Source of the DNA: Melioribacteraceae bacterium
GTDB lineage: Bacteria > Bacteroidota > Ignavibacteria > Ignavibacteriales > Melioribacteraceae
Length of the DNA stretch: 33,372 bases
Direction: 5' to 3'
Assembly (NCBI GenBank): GCA_016342755.1
Contig: JAEINS010000037.1
Coordinates: 1-33,372 of the forward strand
Below the pieces are notes generated by a model. The model was not told the origin of the DNA and did no database searches. It saw only the letters and a program-made list of their open reading frames with translations. A program made the translations under genes and the position numbers. Shown one piece after another: positions 5,571 to 14,322 of this stretch. Numbering within the stretch: position 1 is the first letter of the stretch; every line of letters begins with the position of its first letter.

Positions 5571-7664
5571 TTGGAAACTATTCAGAGTATAATTGATATA
5601 TATTTATTTCATAACGATGAAAACGGCTACAGTGTCTTAAAATTAGAAGATGGTACAATTGCGGTAGGCGCGCTTCCCTTTCTTAACGAAGGTGAAGCAA
5701 TTGAACTTACGGGCGAATGGGGTACACATCCCAAATATGGCGAACAGTTTAAGTTTAATGCATTTAAAATTTTACAGCCAACAACATCAAAAGGTATAAT
5801 CAGTTATTTAAGTTCCGGCTTAATTAAAGGTATAGGACCAACTTACGCTGCTAAAATTGTTAGGAAGTTTGGAAACAGGACTTTTGATATTTTTGATACT
5901 GAGATTGACCGTCTCTTAGAAATTGAGGGAATTGGCAATAAAAAACTTGAACTGATAAAAGAAAGCTGGAAATCGCAAAAAGGTGTTAAAGATGTAATGG
6001 TATTTCTTCAGGAACACGGAATTACAACTGCTTTGGCAATTAAGATTTACAAAACATACGGGAACAAAACAATAGATATTATTAATGAAAACCCGTACAG
6101 GTTAACTTTCGATATTTGGGGAGTTGGATTTAAATCAGCAGACAAAATTGGCAAAAGTTTTGGAATTACTGATCATGACCCGATTAGAATTAAAGCCGGA
6201 ATAATTTACATCTTAAATGAAGCAACCAGCAACGGGCACACATATCTGCCAAGTTCAGATCTAATTCAAAAATGTTTAGATATACTAGATTTCGATCTGG
6301 CACACAATGATCCGATTCTTGAAGAACTAGAAAGTGAAAACCAGATTATTGTTGATAAAGATAATCTTTATATCCCAAATTTATATTTTGCGGAAAGATA
6401 CATCGAAAAAAAATTAAACAGTCTGTTAGAATCACCGCAAAATTTCACTAAAGAAAAATTATCGAAAATTAGAATCGAGCAGACAAAATTTTCGGAAGAA
6501 CAGGTAAACGCTATAAAAAATAGTGTTGAAGAAAAACTTCTTGTTTTAACCGGCGGACCCGGAACCGGTAAAACTACAACTCTTAAAGGCATCATCGATA
6601 TTTACACAAGTCTTGGCAAAAAAATAATGCTGGCTGCTCCAACAGGCAGAGCGGCAAAACGTATGAGCGAATTATGCGGTTTGGAATCAAAAACAATTCA
6701 CAGACTGCTCGAATATAATCCAATGACTCAGGAATTTAATCATGGTGAAGATGATCCGCTTGAAACTGATCTTTTAATAATAGACGAAACTTCGATGATT
6801 GATACAGTTTTAATGTATTATTTATTAAAGGCTGTATGTTTAAAAACAACTCTGGTTTTAGTTGGCGATTCTGATCAGCTACCATCGGTTGGAGCCGGGA
6901 ATGTATTAATCGATATTTTACAATCCGGCAAAATTCCGGTTGTTAAACTGACTAAAATATTTCGCCAGGCCGAAGAAAGTCAGATAATAGTTGCCGCGCA
7001 CGAAATTAACAAAGGAAAAATTCCTACGATTATAAATAGTAAATCTTCCGATTTGTTTTTTATTGAAGAAGAGAATCATTTGAATATTCCGCAAAAAATT
7101 TACGATCTCTGTTCAGAACGTCTTCCAAAAGCCTATGATATTGATCCATTTACCGACTTACAAATTCTTGCTCCTATGTATAAAGGAGAATGCGGTGTTG
7201 ATAATCTAAATTCATTATTCCAAAATAACCTTAACAATAATCCGGTTTTACTTTCCAGAGGAAACCGTACATTTAAGTTTAACGATAAGGTAATGCAGCT
7301 TACTAATAATTACGATAAGGAAGTATTTAATGGTGATCAGGGCTTTGTAAGATCAGTTAATAATGAAGCGCAGACGATGATAATTGAGTTTAACGAAAGA
7401 CCGGTAAAATATGATTTCTCCGATCTGGATGAAATTACTCTGGCTTATGCTATTACTGTTCACAAAAGTCAGGGAAGCGAATATCCGTTTGTTATAATGC
7501 CAATTACAACCGCTCATTTTATTATGCTGCAGCGTAATCTGCTTTACACCGGAATTACAAGAGCTTCTGAAATGTTAATTTTAATTGGATCCAGAAGAGC
7601 TTTAGCCTTAGCGGTTCAAAACGACAGAGTTAAAATGAGATATACATCTTTATTCAAAGGTTAA
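5571..7664 (+). CDS. recD2: RecD2-type 5'-3' DNA helicase
   Basis: This is a 697-residue SF1B helicase of the RecD2 (RecD-like, RecBC-independent) family, which unwinds DNA with 5'-3' polarity in repair and replication-fork maintenance. The N-terminal region has an OB-like segment (about 1-70) and helix-hairpin-helix repeats (GLIKGIGPTYA at 83-93, IEGIGNKK at 118-125, and near 184). The motor has Walker A GGPGTGKTT (328-336), Ia APTGRAAKRM (356-365), Walker B LLIIDETSM (401-409), VGDSDQLPSVGAGN (431-444), IFRQ (463-466), and near the C-terminus VHKSQGSEYP and YTGITRA. The start is TTG, set by a good AAGGA five bases upstream, with no competing ATG. The next gene begins within a few bases of its stop, so the two are probably co-transcribed. 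recB and recC are absent here. Confidence 0.95.
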   Translation: METIQSIIDIYLFHNDENGYSVLKLEDGTIAVGALPFLNEGEAIELTGEWGTHPKYGEQFKFNAFKILQPTTSKGIISYLSSGLIKGIGPTYAAKIVRKFGNRTFDIFDTEIDRLLEIEGIGNKKLELIKESWKSQKGVKDVMVFLQEHGITTALAIKIYKTYGNKTIDIINENPYRLTFDIWGVGFKSADKIGKSFGITDHDPIRIKAGIIYILNEATSNGHTYLPSSDLIQKCLDILDFDLAHNDPILEELESENQIIVDKDNLYIPNLYFAERYIEKKLNSLLESPQNFTKEKLSKIRIEQTKFSEEQVNAIKNSVEEKLLVLTGGPGTGKTTTLKGIIDIYTSLGKKIMLAAPTGRAAKRMSELCGLESKTIHRLLEYNPMTQEFNHGEDDPLETDLLIIDETSMIDTVLMYYLLKAVCLKTTLVLVGDSDQLPSVGAGNVLIDILQSGKIPVVKLTKIFRQAEESQIIVAAHEINKGKIPTIINSKSSDLFFIEEENHLNIPQKIYDLCSERLPKAYDIDPFTDLQILAPMYKGECGVDNLNSLFQNNLNNNPVLLSRGNRTFKFNDKVMQLTNNYDKEVFNGDQGFVRSVNNEAQTMIIEFNERPVKYDFSDLDEITLAYAITVHKSQGSEYPFVIMPITTAHFIMLQRNLLYTGITRASEMLILIGSRRALALAVQNDRVKMRYTSLFKG

Positions 7665-7669
7665 AATTG

Positions 7670-8566
7670 ATGAATGAAAAAATTAAAATTGTTGTAACTG
7701 ATTCGGGTTTAGGAGGAATTTCCGTTCTGGCTGAACTAGAAAACAAACTCCGGTCTAATATGATCTCTCAAAACGTAGAACTGATCTATGTAAACGCGTA
7801 TCCGGGTGAAGGATACGGTTACAACAATATGGAATCTGAAGACAGAAAAATAGAAGTATTTAATGATTTTCTTGAAAGTGTTCAAAAAAAATTCAATCCC
7901 AATCTTATATTAATTGCCTGTAATACTTTATCCGTTATCTATAATAAAACAGAATTCTCTAAAACATCATTAATTACAGTAATTGGAATAATAGAAATTG
8001 GTGTTTCACTTGTACAAAATAAAATTTCTAGTGATGAAGATATTATCCTATTGCTTGGAACAGAAACAACTATATCTTCAAATGCTCATAAAAATGCTCT
8101 TATTTCAAAGGGGATTTCTGAAACACAAATTATTATGCAGGCTTGTAAAAATTTAGAAACATTAATACAAAAAAATGCTGAAGGGAATGAAACTGAGAGT
8201 CTTATAAAAAAGTATTTAAGTATTGCTTTAAGCAAACTGGAATTGAATGATTCAAAAATTATCTGCGGATTATTTTGCACTCATTATGGATATTCAAAAT
8301 CACTATTTGAAAAAAACTTACTTTCCTACTCTTCAAATATTAAGATTGTAAATCCAAATGATGAAATGGCAAACCGGGTTTTCAAAATTTTTAATACAGC
8401 CGGCATAAAAAAACAAAATGTAACTGTAACTGTATATTCCAGATGTAAAATTGAGAATGAAGATATTAAATCAATCGGGAGCCTGATAAAAACTAAATCA
8501 GACGCGGTTTTTTCTTCCTTAAATAATTATCAAATTAAAAAAGATTTGTTTACAATATTTAACTAA
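7670..8566 (+). CDS. divergent glutamate racemase-like protein (Asp/Glu racemase superfamily)
   Basis: The ~298-residue protein keeps the framework of MurI. Numbering from the TTG at 7667, it has an N-terminal TDSGLGG (11-17, compare DSGVGG), first catalytic Cys85 in ACNT (84-87), and second catalytic Cys204 in CTHYGYS (204-210, compare GCTHYPL). Near the C-terminus is VNPNDEMANRV (228-238), where MurI has its Asp-Pro-x-x-x-x-Ala element. In the usual PYG region it has AYPGEGYG instead, and the Pro-Gly-x motif after the first Cys is replaced by EIGV. Both thiols are present, so racemase or related activity is possible, but substrate specificity may differ from L/D-glutamate. I prefer the ATG at 7670 (AAAGG nine bases upstream); TTG at 7667 is possible. 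It follows recD2 by 5 bases, an unusual partner. Confidence 0.7.
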   Translation: MNEKIKIVVTDSGLGGISVLAELENKLRSNMISQNVELIYVNAYPGEGYGYNNMESEDRKIEVFNDFLESVQKKFNPNLILIACNTLSVIYNKTEFSKTSLITVIGIIEIGVSLVQNKISSDEDIILLLGTETTISSNAHKNALISKGISETQIIMQACKNLETLIQKNAEGNETESLIKKYLSIALSKLELNDSKIICGLFCTHYGYSKSLFEKNLLSYSSNIKIVNPNDEMANRVFKIFNTAGIKKQNVTVTVYSRCKIENEDIKSIGSLIKTKSDAVFSSLNNYQIKKDLFTIFN

Positions 8567-8648
8567 TAGAAGCAGCAGATTCTAGAAATTTAACAATCAG
8601 CTTTAATATTATAAATAATTTCCGATAATTGAAGATAAAAAATAAAAA

Positions 8649-11600
8649 ATGATTATGAATAGTTTTGAAAATAAATATAAAACCCTGTTTCAAAAATCAG
8701 CCGATGCAATATTAATTATTGAAGGCAATCTGTTTGTTGAAGTAAATAACGCGACACTAAAGATGTTCGCGGTTGAATCCGAGGCAGAATTCCTTAATAC
8801 ACATCCTTCTTATTTTTCGCCGGAGTTTCAGCCGGATGGGGAAAAATCGTTTGAAAAAACCGAAGCAATGATTGGGATGGCAATTGAAAATGGTTCTCAC
8901 TTGTTCGAGTGGATTTATAAAAAAAGAAATGGAGAAACTTTTCTAGCTGAAGTTTCTCTCACCCTAATATCTAAAGATGAAGAAACTCCAATAGTTCATT
9001 CAATTGTTAGAGATTTATCTGAAAGGCTGAAAACTGCCGAGAACCTGGAAAAAACTCAGGAGAAATATAAACTGATCCTTGATCTGGCTCCAAATGGATT
9101 TTTTCATGGTGATACAAACGGAAATTTTATTACTGTAAACGATAAAGCTATTGAACTAACACAATATTCGCGAAATGAACTTTTAAATATGAATATGAGA
9201 GAACTTTTCTCTAACGATGTACTAAATGAAAAACCGCTTAGATATGATTTATTGAAAGAAGGCAAAACAGTTACTACTGAAAGAAGTATTAAAAGGAAAG
9301 ACGGTAAGAATGTTTTAATTGAAATGAATTCTAAAATGAATCCCGATGGAACGATGCAGGCTTTTTTCATAGATATTACTAAAAGAAAAGAAAATGAAAA
9401 GGCTCTTAAAGAAAGTGAAGAATTATTCAGAAATCTTTCAAACTATACTTCATCTGCAATATTTATTTACCAAGATGATCTTTTTGTATTTGTTAATAAA
9501 AGTGCCGAGAAATTAACAGGATATTCCAGAGAAGAATTAATTGGAATGAACTTTTGGAATGTGGTTCACCCGGATTTTTTAACTGAAGCAAAACAAAGAG
9601 GAAAATCCAGACAAAAAGGTGAAAAAGTTACAAACCGGTATGAGTTCAAAATTATAAAAAAAGATGGCAGTATTATTTGGATAGATTATACAGCAGGAAC
9701 TATTTTATGGAACGGTAAAAATGCGGCATTAGGTACTGCAATTGATATTACTAAAACTAAAGAATCTGCTGAATTATTAAAAGAAAATGAAGAAAAATAC
9801 CGGCTTATTGCATCGCTGACTTCAGATTATATTTTTTCAGTTAATATTAATAAGGATGGGAAAAAAGAGCTAAGCTGGGTTGCCGGCTCTCTTGAAGAAA
9901 TAACCGGATACGATTTAGAAAGTTATAAAAAAGCAGGCGGATGGCAAGGACTATTACATCCGGAAGACATTGAAAAGGATAACAGTTCTTTTAATAGATT
10001 ATTGCAGAATGAACGTGTTGTTGACGAAGTTAGAACTTACAAAAAGGATGGAAGTTTATGCTGGGTCAGATCTATGGGATATCCTATTTGGAATGAAAAA
10101 GAAAACCGTGTTACCGGAATTGTTGGTGCTGTTACTGATATTACAAAAGAAAAAAGAGATCGTAATCTTCAGCAAATTCAATACAATATTGCCAGATCCG
10201 TTGTATCTTCAAAATCGCTGACAGAATTATTTATTATAGTAAAACAAGAGCTAAATAATATTTTCAACACAAAGAATTTCTATATTGCTCTATACAATGA
10301 AGAAACCGATAGTTTTTATTCGGATGTTATTAAAGATGAAAAAGATGATTTTGACACATGGAAAGCAAAAGGATCACTTTCCGGGTATCTGTTAGACTCT
10401 AAAAAAACTTTACGATTATTAAAAAAGGAGATTTTAGAACTTGCCCAAGAAAAAAAAATAGAAATAATTGGAACAATGCCCGAAATCTGGATTGGTGTTC
10501 CTCTGGTATCGCCTCATAATAAATATGGTGTAATGGTTGTACAAGATTATGAAAACTGCTGTTCTCTTGATCAAAGCACTTCTGAAATTTTAGAAGTAAT
10601 TGGTCATCAATTAAGTTTATACCTCGATCGTAAGAAAACCGAGGAAACTGCAAACAAACTTTCAAAGGCAATTGTGCAGAGTCCAATTGGTGTTACTATT
10701 ACTGATCCAAATGGCAAAATTCAATTTGTTAATCCTAATTATTGTAAAATGTCCGGGTATTCTGAAAAAGAACTGATTGGTAAAAATACTAGAATATTAA
10801 AATCTGGCAAACAGAGTTCAGAATTTTATAAAACATTATGGCAAACTCTCCTTTCGGGAAAAGACTGGTATGGAGAATTTCAGAATAAATCGAAAAGCGG
10901 AGAAATATATTGGGAATCTGCTGTAATTTCACCAATTCTTGATGAAGAAAATAACATCACAAACTTTCTTTCAATTAAAGAAGATATTACGGAAAAGAAA
11001 CAAATGCTGGAAGAATTAATTCTTTCAAAAGAAAAAGCTGAATCATCTGAAAAAATTAAAACTGAGTTTCTTGCGCAAATGTCTCATGAAATAAGAAGTC
11101 CGCTTAATGTTATATTAAACTTTATGTCGCTGATTAAAGAAGACATTAGTGAAACTATTTCAGAAGATATTAAATTTGGCTTTGCAAGTATCGATTCGGC
11201 CAGTAAAAGAATAATAAGAACTATAGATCAAATTCTTAATATGTCTGATCTGCAACTGGGAACTTACGATTTAATAACTAAGCCAATTGATTTGATGAAA
11301 GATATTTTTGACAGTCTTTTAAAAGAATACAAATATTTACTTGATGAAAAAGGTTTAAAATGTTCAATCTATCTAAAATGTGATTCTGGAATTGTTATAG
11401 CTGATGAGTATAGTATAAACCAGGTATTTGCTAATTTAATTGATAACGCCATTAAATATACAAATGAAGGAAGTATCTCCATATTATTATATAGAAATGA
11501 AAAAGATAATCTTGTGGTGAAAATAACAGATACCGGTATTGGAATTGCGGAAGACTATCTCCCAAATATTTTTGAAGCGTTTCTTCAGGAAGAGCAGGGA

Positions 11601-11735
11601 TATTCCAGACAATATGAAGGAAACGGTTTAGGACTTTCTTTAGTTAAAAATTATTGTGAATTAAATAATTCGGAAATAGACGTAGAAAGTAAAAAAGGTG
11701 TTGGAACAACATTTACAGTTACATTCAGCAATTAA
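8649..11735 (+). CDS. soluble multi-PAS/GAF sensor histidine kinase
   Basis: The 1028 residues contain no transmembrane helix. Domains in order: PAS about 5-130, PAS 138-248, PAS 256-370, PAS 380-500 (with the LSWVAGSLEEITGYD core), GAF about 510-660, PAS 668-785, HisKA with His813 in MSHEIRSPLN, and HATPase 910-1027 with N-box around NLIDNAIKYT (929-938), G1 DTGIGI (961-966) and G2 GNGLGLS (991-997). Four PAS modules end in PAC-like motifs of the DITK or DITEKK type. The F-box region FLQEEQGYSRQYE resembles hybrid-kinase relatives. There is no receiver domain and no adjacent regulator, so it is an orphan kinase whose partner is elsewhere. It is 82 bp after the racemase-like gene and convergent with the next gene (2-bp gap). 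The ATG has only a weak upstream purine run. Confidence 0.92.
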   Translation: MIMNSFENKYKTLFQKSADAILIIEGNLFVEVNNATLKMFAVESEAEFLNTHPSYFSPEFQPDGEKSFEKTEAMIGMAIENGSHLFEWIYKKRNGETFLAEVSLTLISKDEETPIVHSIVRDLSERLKTAENLEKTQEKYKLILDLAPNGFFHGDTNGNFITVNDKAIELTQYSRNELLNMNMRELFSNDVLNEKPLRYDLLKEGKTVTTERSIKRKDGKNVLIEMNSKMNPDGTMQAFFIDITKRKENEKALKESEELFRNLSNYTSSAIFIYQDDLFVFVNKSAEKLTGYSREELIGMNFWNVVHPDFLTEAKQRGKSRQKGEKVTNRYEFKIIKKDGSIIWIDYTAGTILWNGKNAALGTAIDITKTKESAELLKENEEKYRLIASLTSDYIFSVNINKDGKKELSWVAGSLEEITGYDLESYKKAGGWQGLLHPEDIEKDNSSFNRLLQNERVVDEVRTYKKDGSLCWVRSMGYPIWNEKENRVTGIVGAVTDITKEKRDRNLQQIQYNIARSVVSSKSLTELFIIVKQELNNIFNTKNFYIALYNEETDSFYSDVIKDEKDDFDTWKAKGSLSGYLLDSKKTLRLLKKEILELAQEKKIEIIGTMPEIWIGVPLVSPHNKYGVMVVQDYENCCSLDQSTSEILEVIGHQLSLYLDRKKTEETANKLSKAIVQSPIGVTITDPNGKIQFVNPNYCKMSGYSEKELIGKNTRILKSGKQSSEFYKTLWQTLLSGKDWYGEFQNKSKSGEIYWESAVISPILDEENNITNFLSIKEDITEKKQMLEELILSKEKAESSEKIKTEFLAQMSHEIRSPLNVILNFMSLIKEDISETISEDIKFGFASIDSASKRIIRTIDQILNMSDLQLGTYDLITKPIDLMKDIFDSLLKEYKYLLDEKGLKCSIYLKCDSGIVIADEYSINQVFANLIDNAIKYTNEGSISILLYRNEKDNLVVKITDTGIGIAEDYLPNIFEAFLQEEQGYSRQYEGNGLGLSLVKNYCELNNSEIDVESKKGVGTTFTVTFSN

Positions 11736-11750
11736 TTTTATTTGCTGTTT
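11726..11750 (+). terminator. weak hairpin at a convergent gene junction
   Basis: CAGCAA (11726-11731) pairs with TTGCTG (11742-11747) across a 10-base loop and is followed by TTT. It spans the stop codons of the histidine kinase and the convergent transpeptidase-like gene, which are only 2 bp apart. The stem is short and the T run minimal, so function is uncertain. Confidence 0.28.
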
Positions 11751-12991
11751 AACAATTGCCGGATTTCTTTAATTGTTACCGGAAGTTTTTTATCATCAAT
11801 ATTAACAACAACTAAAAAACCCTTTAGCTGCTTTGTTGAATAAAAAGCATTCAGCAATTTTGCCTGATCACTTTCAATACAATAGCCAGTTTCTAAATCC
11901 CAAATTTCTTTAGCAGAAATACATCCCATTGTTGGTGTTAACGGATAATAAGGTTTATTCTTATAAAATTCTAAGTTGTCGGTTGAACCATGCATTACAA
12001 TTAGCCTTCTTCCATTTTTACCAGCGTAAAAAGATTCATAAACCGGCAGATAATCTTTCCAGGTTTCTGGCAACAAATTCTTGTAATCCTCAATATTCCA
12101 ATTCTGATATTTGTTTTTTCCATGAAAGAATATCTTCGGACTTTTGCCAAACGGAATTCTTATTAATACATTGTCAGTCGGGCCAATTGATTTAGTCGGG
12201 CTAATATAAGATCCAACAATACTAAAAATCCCCTGTGGTGTATTCCCTTTCGAAAGATAACCGGGAAGCCGGGAAGTTGAAGTTCCTAATTGTTTAATAA
12301 AAAACAGACTGTCGTTTTCATCTTTCACAAACTCGCCGTTTGGTTTCTTTATAATTGTAATACCGGTAAATGATCTGTCTTTTCTAAAGATTGTATAAAT
12401 GATTGTCTTCCCTTTTTGAAACGAATGATCTAACAAGGCTTTAATACCGGGCTCTGTTTTATCCGGCTTCAGATCGTTTAAGAAAAATTCAATAATATCA
12501 TCTTTTCTGCCGCCAAATCCAGATTCAATTTTTGAATTGATATAATCTATCGAAATATCTTTATAGTTATTTTGCAGCAAATGTTTTGCAGCCATTACAA
12601 AAATTTGTGAATCATTAGTTTCTTCAAATATTTTACTTGTTTCTTCTGTAAATTTATTTGGATATAAAGAAAATACAGTAGTTAATATAACCCTTTGGAA
12701 ATCATTACTAAATCTGCTGTAGTCAGTTATAACACGTGTTAATGCATTATATACAGCTTCATTTGTATAAAAAGCTAGATCAAGATCCAGAAATAATGAT
12801 CTCCATTCTTTTTCATTTATAACAGTTTTTGCAAAGACGGTATTAATTCTATTGTTTAATTCATTAATGTATTTTTCCTGTCCGGATTTTGTCGCAAAAT
12901 CGGATTGCAAATTTTTTATGTTAATCACTCTTTGCGCTGAAAGATTGCAAAACACGAATACAAAAAATAATATCAAATATTTATACTGCAC
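11738..12991 (-). CDS. secreted L,D-transpeptidase-like (YkuD-like) protein
   Basis: The 417-residue protein has a signal peptide (hydrophobic 5-17, cleavage after Ala-Gln near 20). Residues about 25-185 are an unrecognised, largely helical region. The C-terminal part (about 195-400) resembles the YkuD catalytic fold: LPGYLSKGNTPQGIFSI (242-258) parallels the Thr-Pro-x-Gly strand, HGS at 334-336 gives the conserved His, and MGCISA (355-360) gives catalytic Cys357, with a Ser after it in place of the usual Arg. Such enzymes form 3-3 peptidoglycan cross-links or attach proteins to the wall. The Cys-Ile-Ser variant and long linker make the exact reaction uncertain. The start is GTG with AAAGG upstream; there is no suitable ATG. 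It is divergent from the MORN/TonB-C gene, so both may share a promoter region and an envelope role. Confidence 0.65.
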   Translation of the reverse strand: MQYKYLILFFVFVFCNLSAQRVINIKNLQSDFATKSGQEKYINELNNRINTVFAKTVINEKEWRSLFLDLDLAFYTNEAVYNALTRVITDYSRFSNDFQRVILTTVFSLYPNKFTEETSKIFEETNDSQIFVMAAKHLLQNNYKDISIDYINSKIESGFGGRKDDIIEFFLNDLKPDKTEPGIKALLDHSFQKGKTIIYTIFRKDRSFTGITIIKKPNGEFVKDENDSLFFIKQLGTSTSRLPGYLSKGNTPQGIFSIVGSYISPTKSIGPTDNVLIRIPFGKSPKIFFHGKNKYQNWNIEDYKNLLPETWKDYLPVYESFYAGKNGRRLIVMHGSTDNLEFYKNKPYYPLTPTMGCISAKEIWDLETGYCIESDQAKLLNAFYSTKQLKGFLVVVNIDDKKLPVTIKEIRQLLNSK

Positions 12992-13142
12992 TTATAAACC
13001 TTTTTCTTGGAAAGCTAAATATACAACTTTAGAAAATATTTAAACAACCTTTATAAAATAGAAATATCATTGAATAATAAATTCGTAATTTTTGATTGTA
13101 ATTTATTTATTTTTAGATCTTAAAAAAACGGCTTATAATATT

Positions 13143-14288
13143 ATGAAATATCTATACATACTTTTTTTTCTCACATATATAGGTGCATTTGCACAGACAG
13201 GCATTGTTAAAGTTAAAAATCTTGACGGCAGTATCAGTTCTGAAGAAAGTTTTATAGACGGAGTTTATGACGGAACAAGTTACTGGTTTTATAAAAACGG
13301 CAACATTAAAACTGAAAAAACTTTTGACCGCGGTAAATTAAACGGCTGGATAAGAGATTTTTACGATACCGGCATTTTAAAGTCTGAGTTTTATATACTT
13401 AATGGAATTAAAAACGGTATCCAAAAAGAATATCATGACAACGGCGCTCTAAGTTCTATAACAGAATATGATAATGGTATTCGTATAAAATTCAATCCGT
13501 TTGAATATGACTCACTTTACATAACGCCAATTGAAGCTTACAGAGCCGGCAGCCGGCAAGAATTGCTTCGGAAAAGAAAGAAGCAGGAAATAATTTGCAG
13601 TGTAGAAATATGTCCGGAACCAATTGGAGGAATGAAATCGATTAATGATAATCTTGTTTATCCCGAAGAAGCTAAATTATACGGAATGGAAGGCATTGTA
13701 AATGTTATTGCAAGAATTGATACCGATGGAAACGTACTTGAAACTTATGTGTTCTCGGGAATTGGCTTGGGCTGCGATGAAGCGGCAATAGAGGCGGTGA
13801 AAAAAACAAGATTTTTACCTGGACAGGAAAACGGTGAATCTGTAATTGCTGACGCGACCTTGAAAATAATTTTTGCACTAGATGACAGAACTAAGTTTTT
13901 ATTATCGCGGAAAGAAATTATACCTCAAAAAATACCGACTAAAACCGAAGGATTACAGATTGGTGAAAAGACAGATATAAAGCCAATAAAAACATTTGTA
14001 TGCGATTTTGATCAATGTCCTGAGCCGAAAAAAGGGTTGCAGAATTTACTAGACAAAATTGAAATTCCACCTACCGCTAAAAGATTAAATATAGAAGGAA
14101 AAATTGTTATACTGGCAACAATTGATGAATATGGTTTTGCCCGTGATACAAAAATTATAGAAGGACTTGGTTACGGAATTGACGAAGCAGTTGAAACAGC
14201 AATATTTAACACTGAATTTGAAGCTGCCAAACATAATGGCAAATGGATAAAGGCCAATGTAACCATCACACTTATGATAAAAAAATAA
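13143..14288 (+). CDS. secreted MORN-repeat protein with two TonB-C-like domains
   Basis: Translation most likely starts at the ATG at 13143, which begins a clear signal peptide (KYLYILFFLTYIGAFA, cleavage near residue 18); a longer frame from TTG at 13092 would bury it. Residues about 20-120 hold MORN-variant/YwqK-like repeats (Tyr/Phe-x-x-Gly-x-x patterns such as WFYKNGNIKTEKTF and FYDTGILKSEF). Two TonB C-terminal-like domains follow, about 155-247 and 288-381. Each is introduced by a Cys-Pro-Glu-Pro motif (157-160, 292-295) and each has the Gly-Ile-Gly/Gly-Tyr-Gly-x-Asp-Glu-Ala helix start. There is no Pro-rich linker, so it is not a conventional inner-membrane TonB. It may bind TonB-dependent receptors or other outer-membrane partners in the periplasm; the function is inferred only. 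It is convergent with the synthetase fusion across a shared hairpin. Confidence 0.75.
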   Translation: MKYLYILFFLTYIGAFAQTGIVKVKNLDGSISSEESFIDGVYDGTSYWFYKNGNIKTEKTFDRGKLNGWIRDFYDTGILKSEFYILNGIKNGIQKEYHDNGALSSITEYDNGIRIKFNPFEYDSLYITPIEAYRAGSRQELLRKRKKQEIICSVEICPEPIGGMKSINDNLVYPEEAKLYGMEGIVNVIARIDTDGNVLETYVFSGIGLGCDEAAIEAVKKTRFLPGQENGESVIADATLKIIFALDDRTKFLLSRKEIIPQKIPTKTEGLQIGEKTDIKPIKTFVCDFDQCPEPKKGLQNLLDKIEIPPTAKRLNIEGKIVILATIDEYGFARDTKIIEGLGYGIDEAVETAIFNTEFEAAKHNGKWIKANVTITLMIKK

Positions 14289-14290
14289 TT

Positions 14291-14318
14291 ATTCCTCAAT
14301 GAAAATTCATTGAGGAAT
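14291..14318. terminator. bidirectional hairpin terminator between convergent genes
   Basis: ATTCCTCAATGAA (14291-14303) is exactly complementary to TTCATTGAGGAAT (14306-14318), a 12-13 bp stem with a minimal loop. An A-rich tract on its left (T-rich on the minus strand) and ATATTT on its right allow termination in both directions. It sits in the 34-bp gap between the MORN/TonB-C gene and the synthetase-GNAT gene. Confidence 0.75.
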
Positions 14319-14322
14319 ATAT

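Noticed and set aside
9970-10686. Overlapping ORFs on both strands within the multi-PAS kinase gene
   Set aside because: They are alternative-frame shadows of a continuous, domain-supported coding sequence.
13092-13142. N-terminal extension of the MORN/TonB-C protein from a TTG codon
   Set aside because: It would place 17 extra residues before a clear signal peptide beginning at the ATG at 13143, and no ribosome site supports the TTG.
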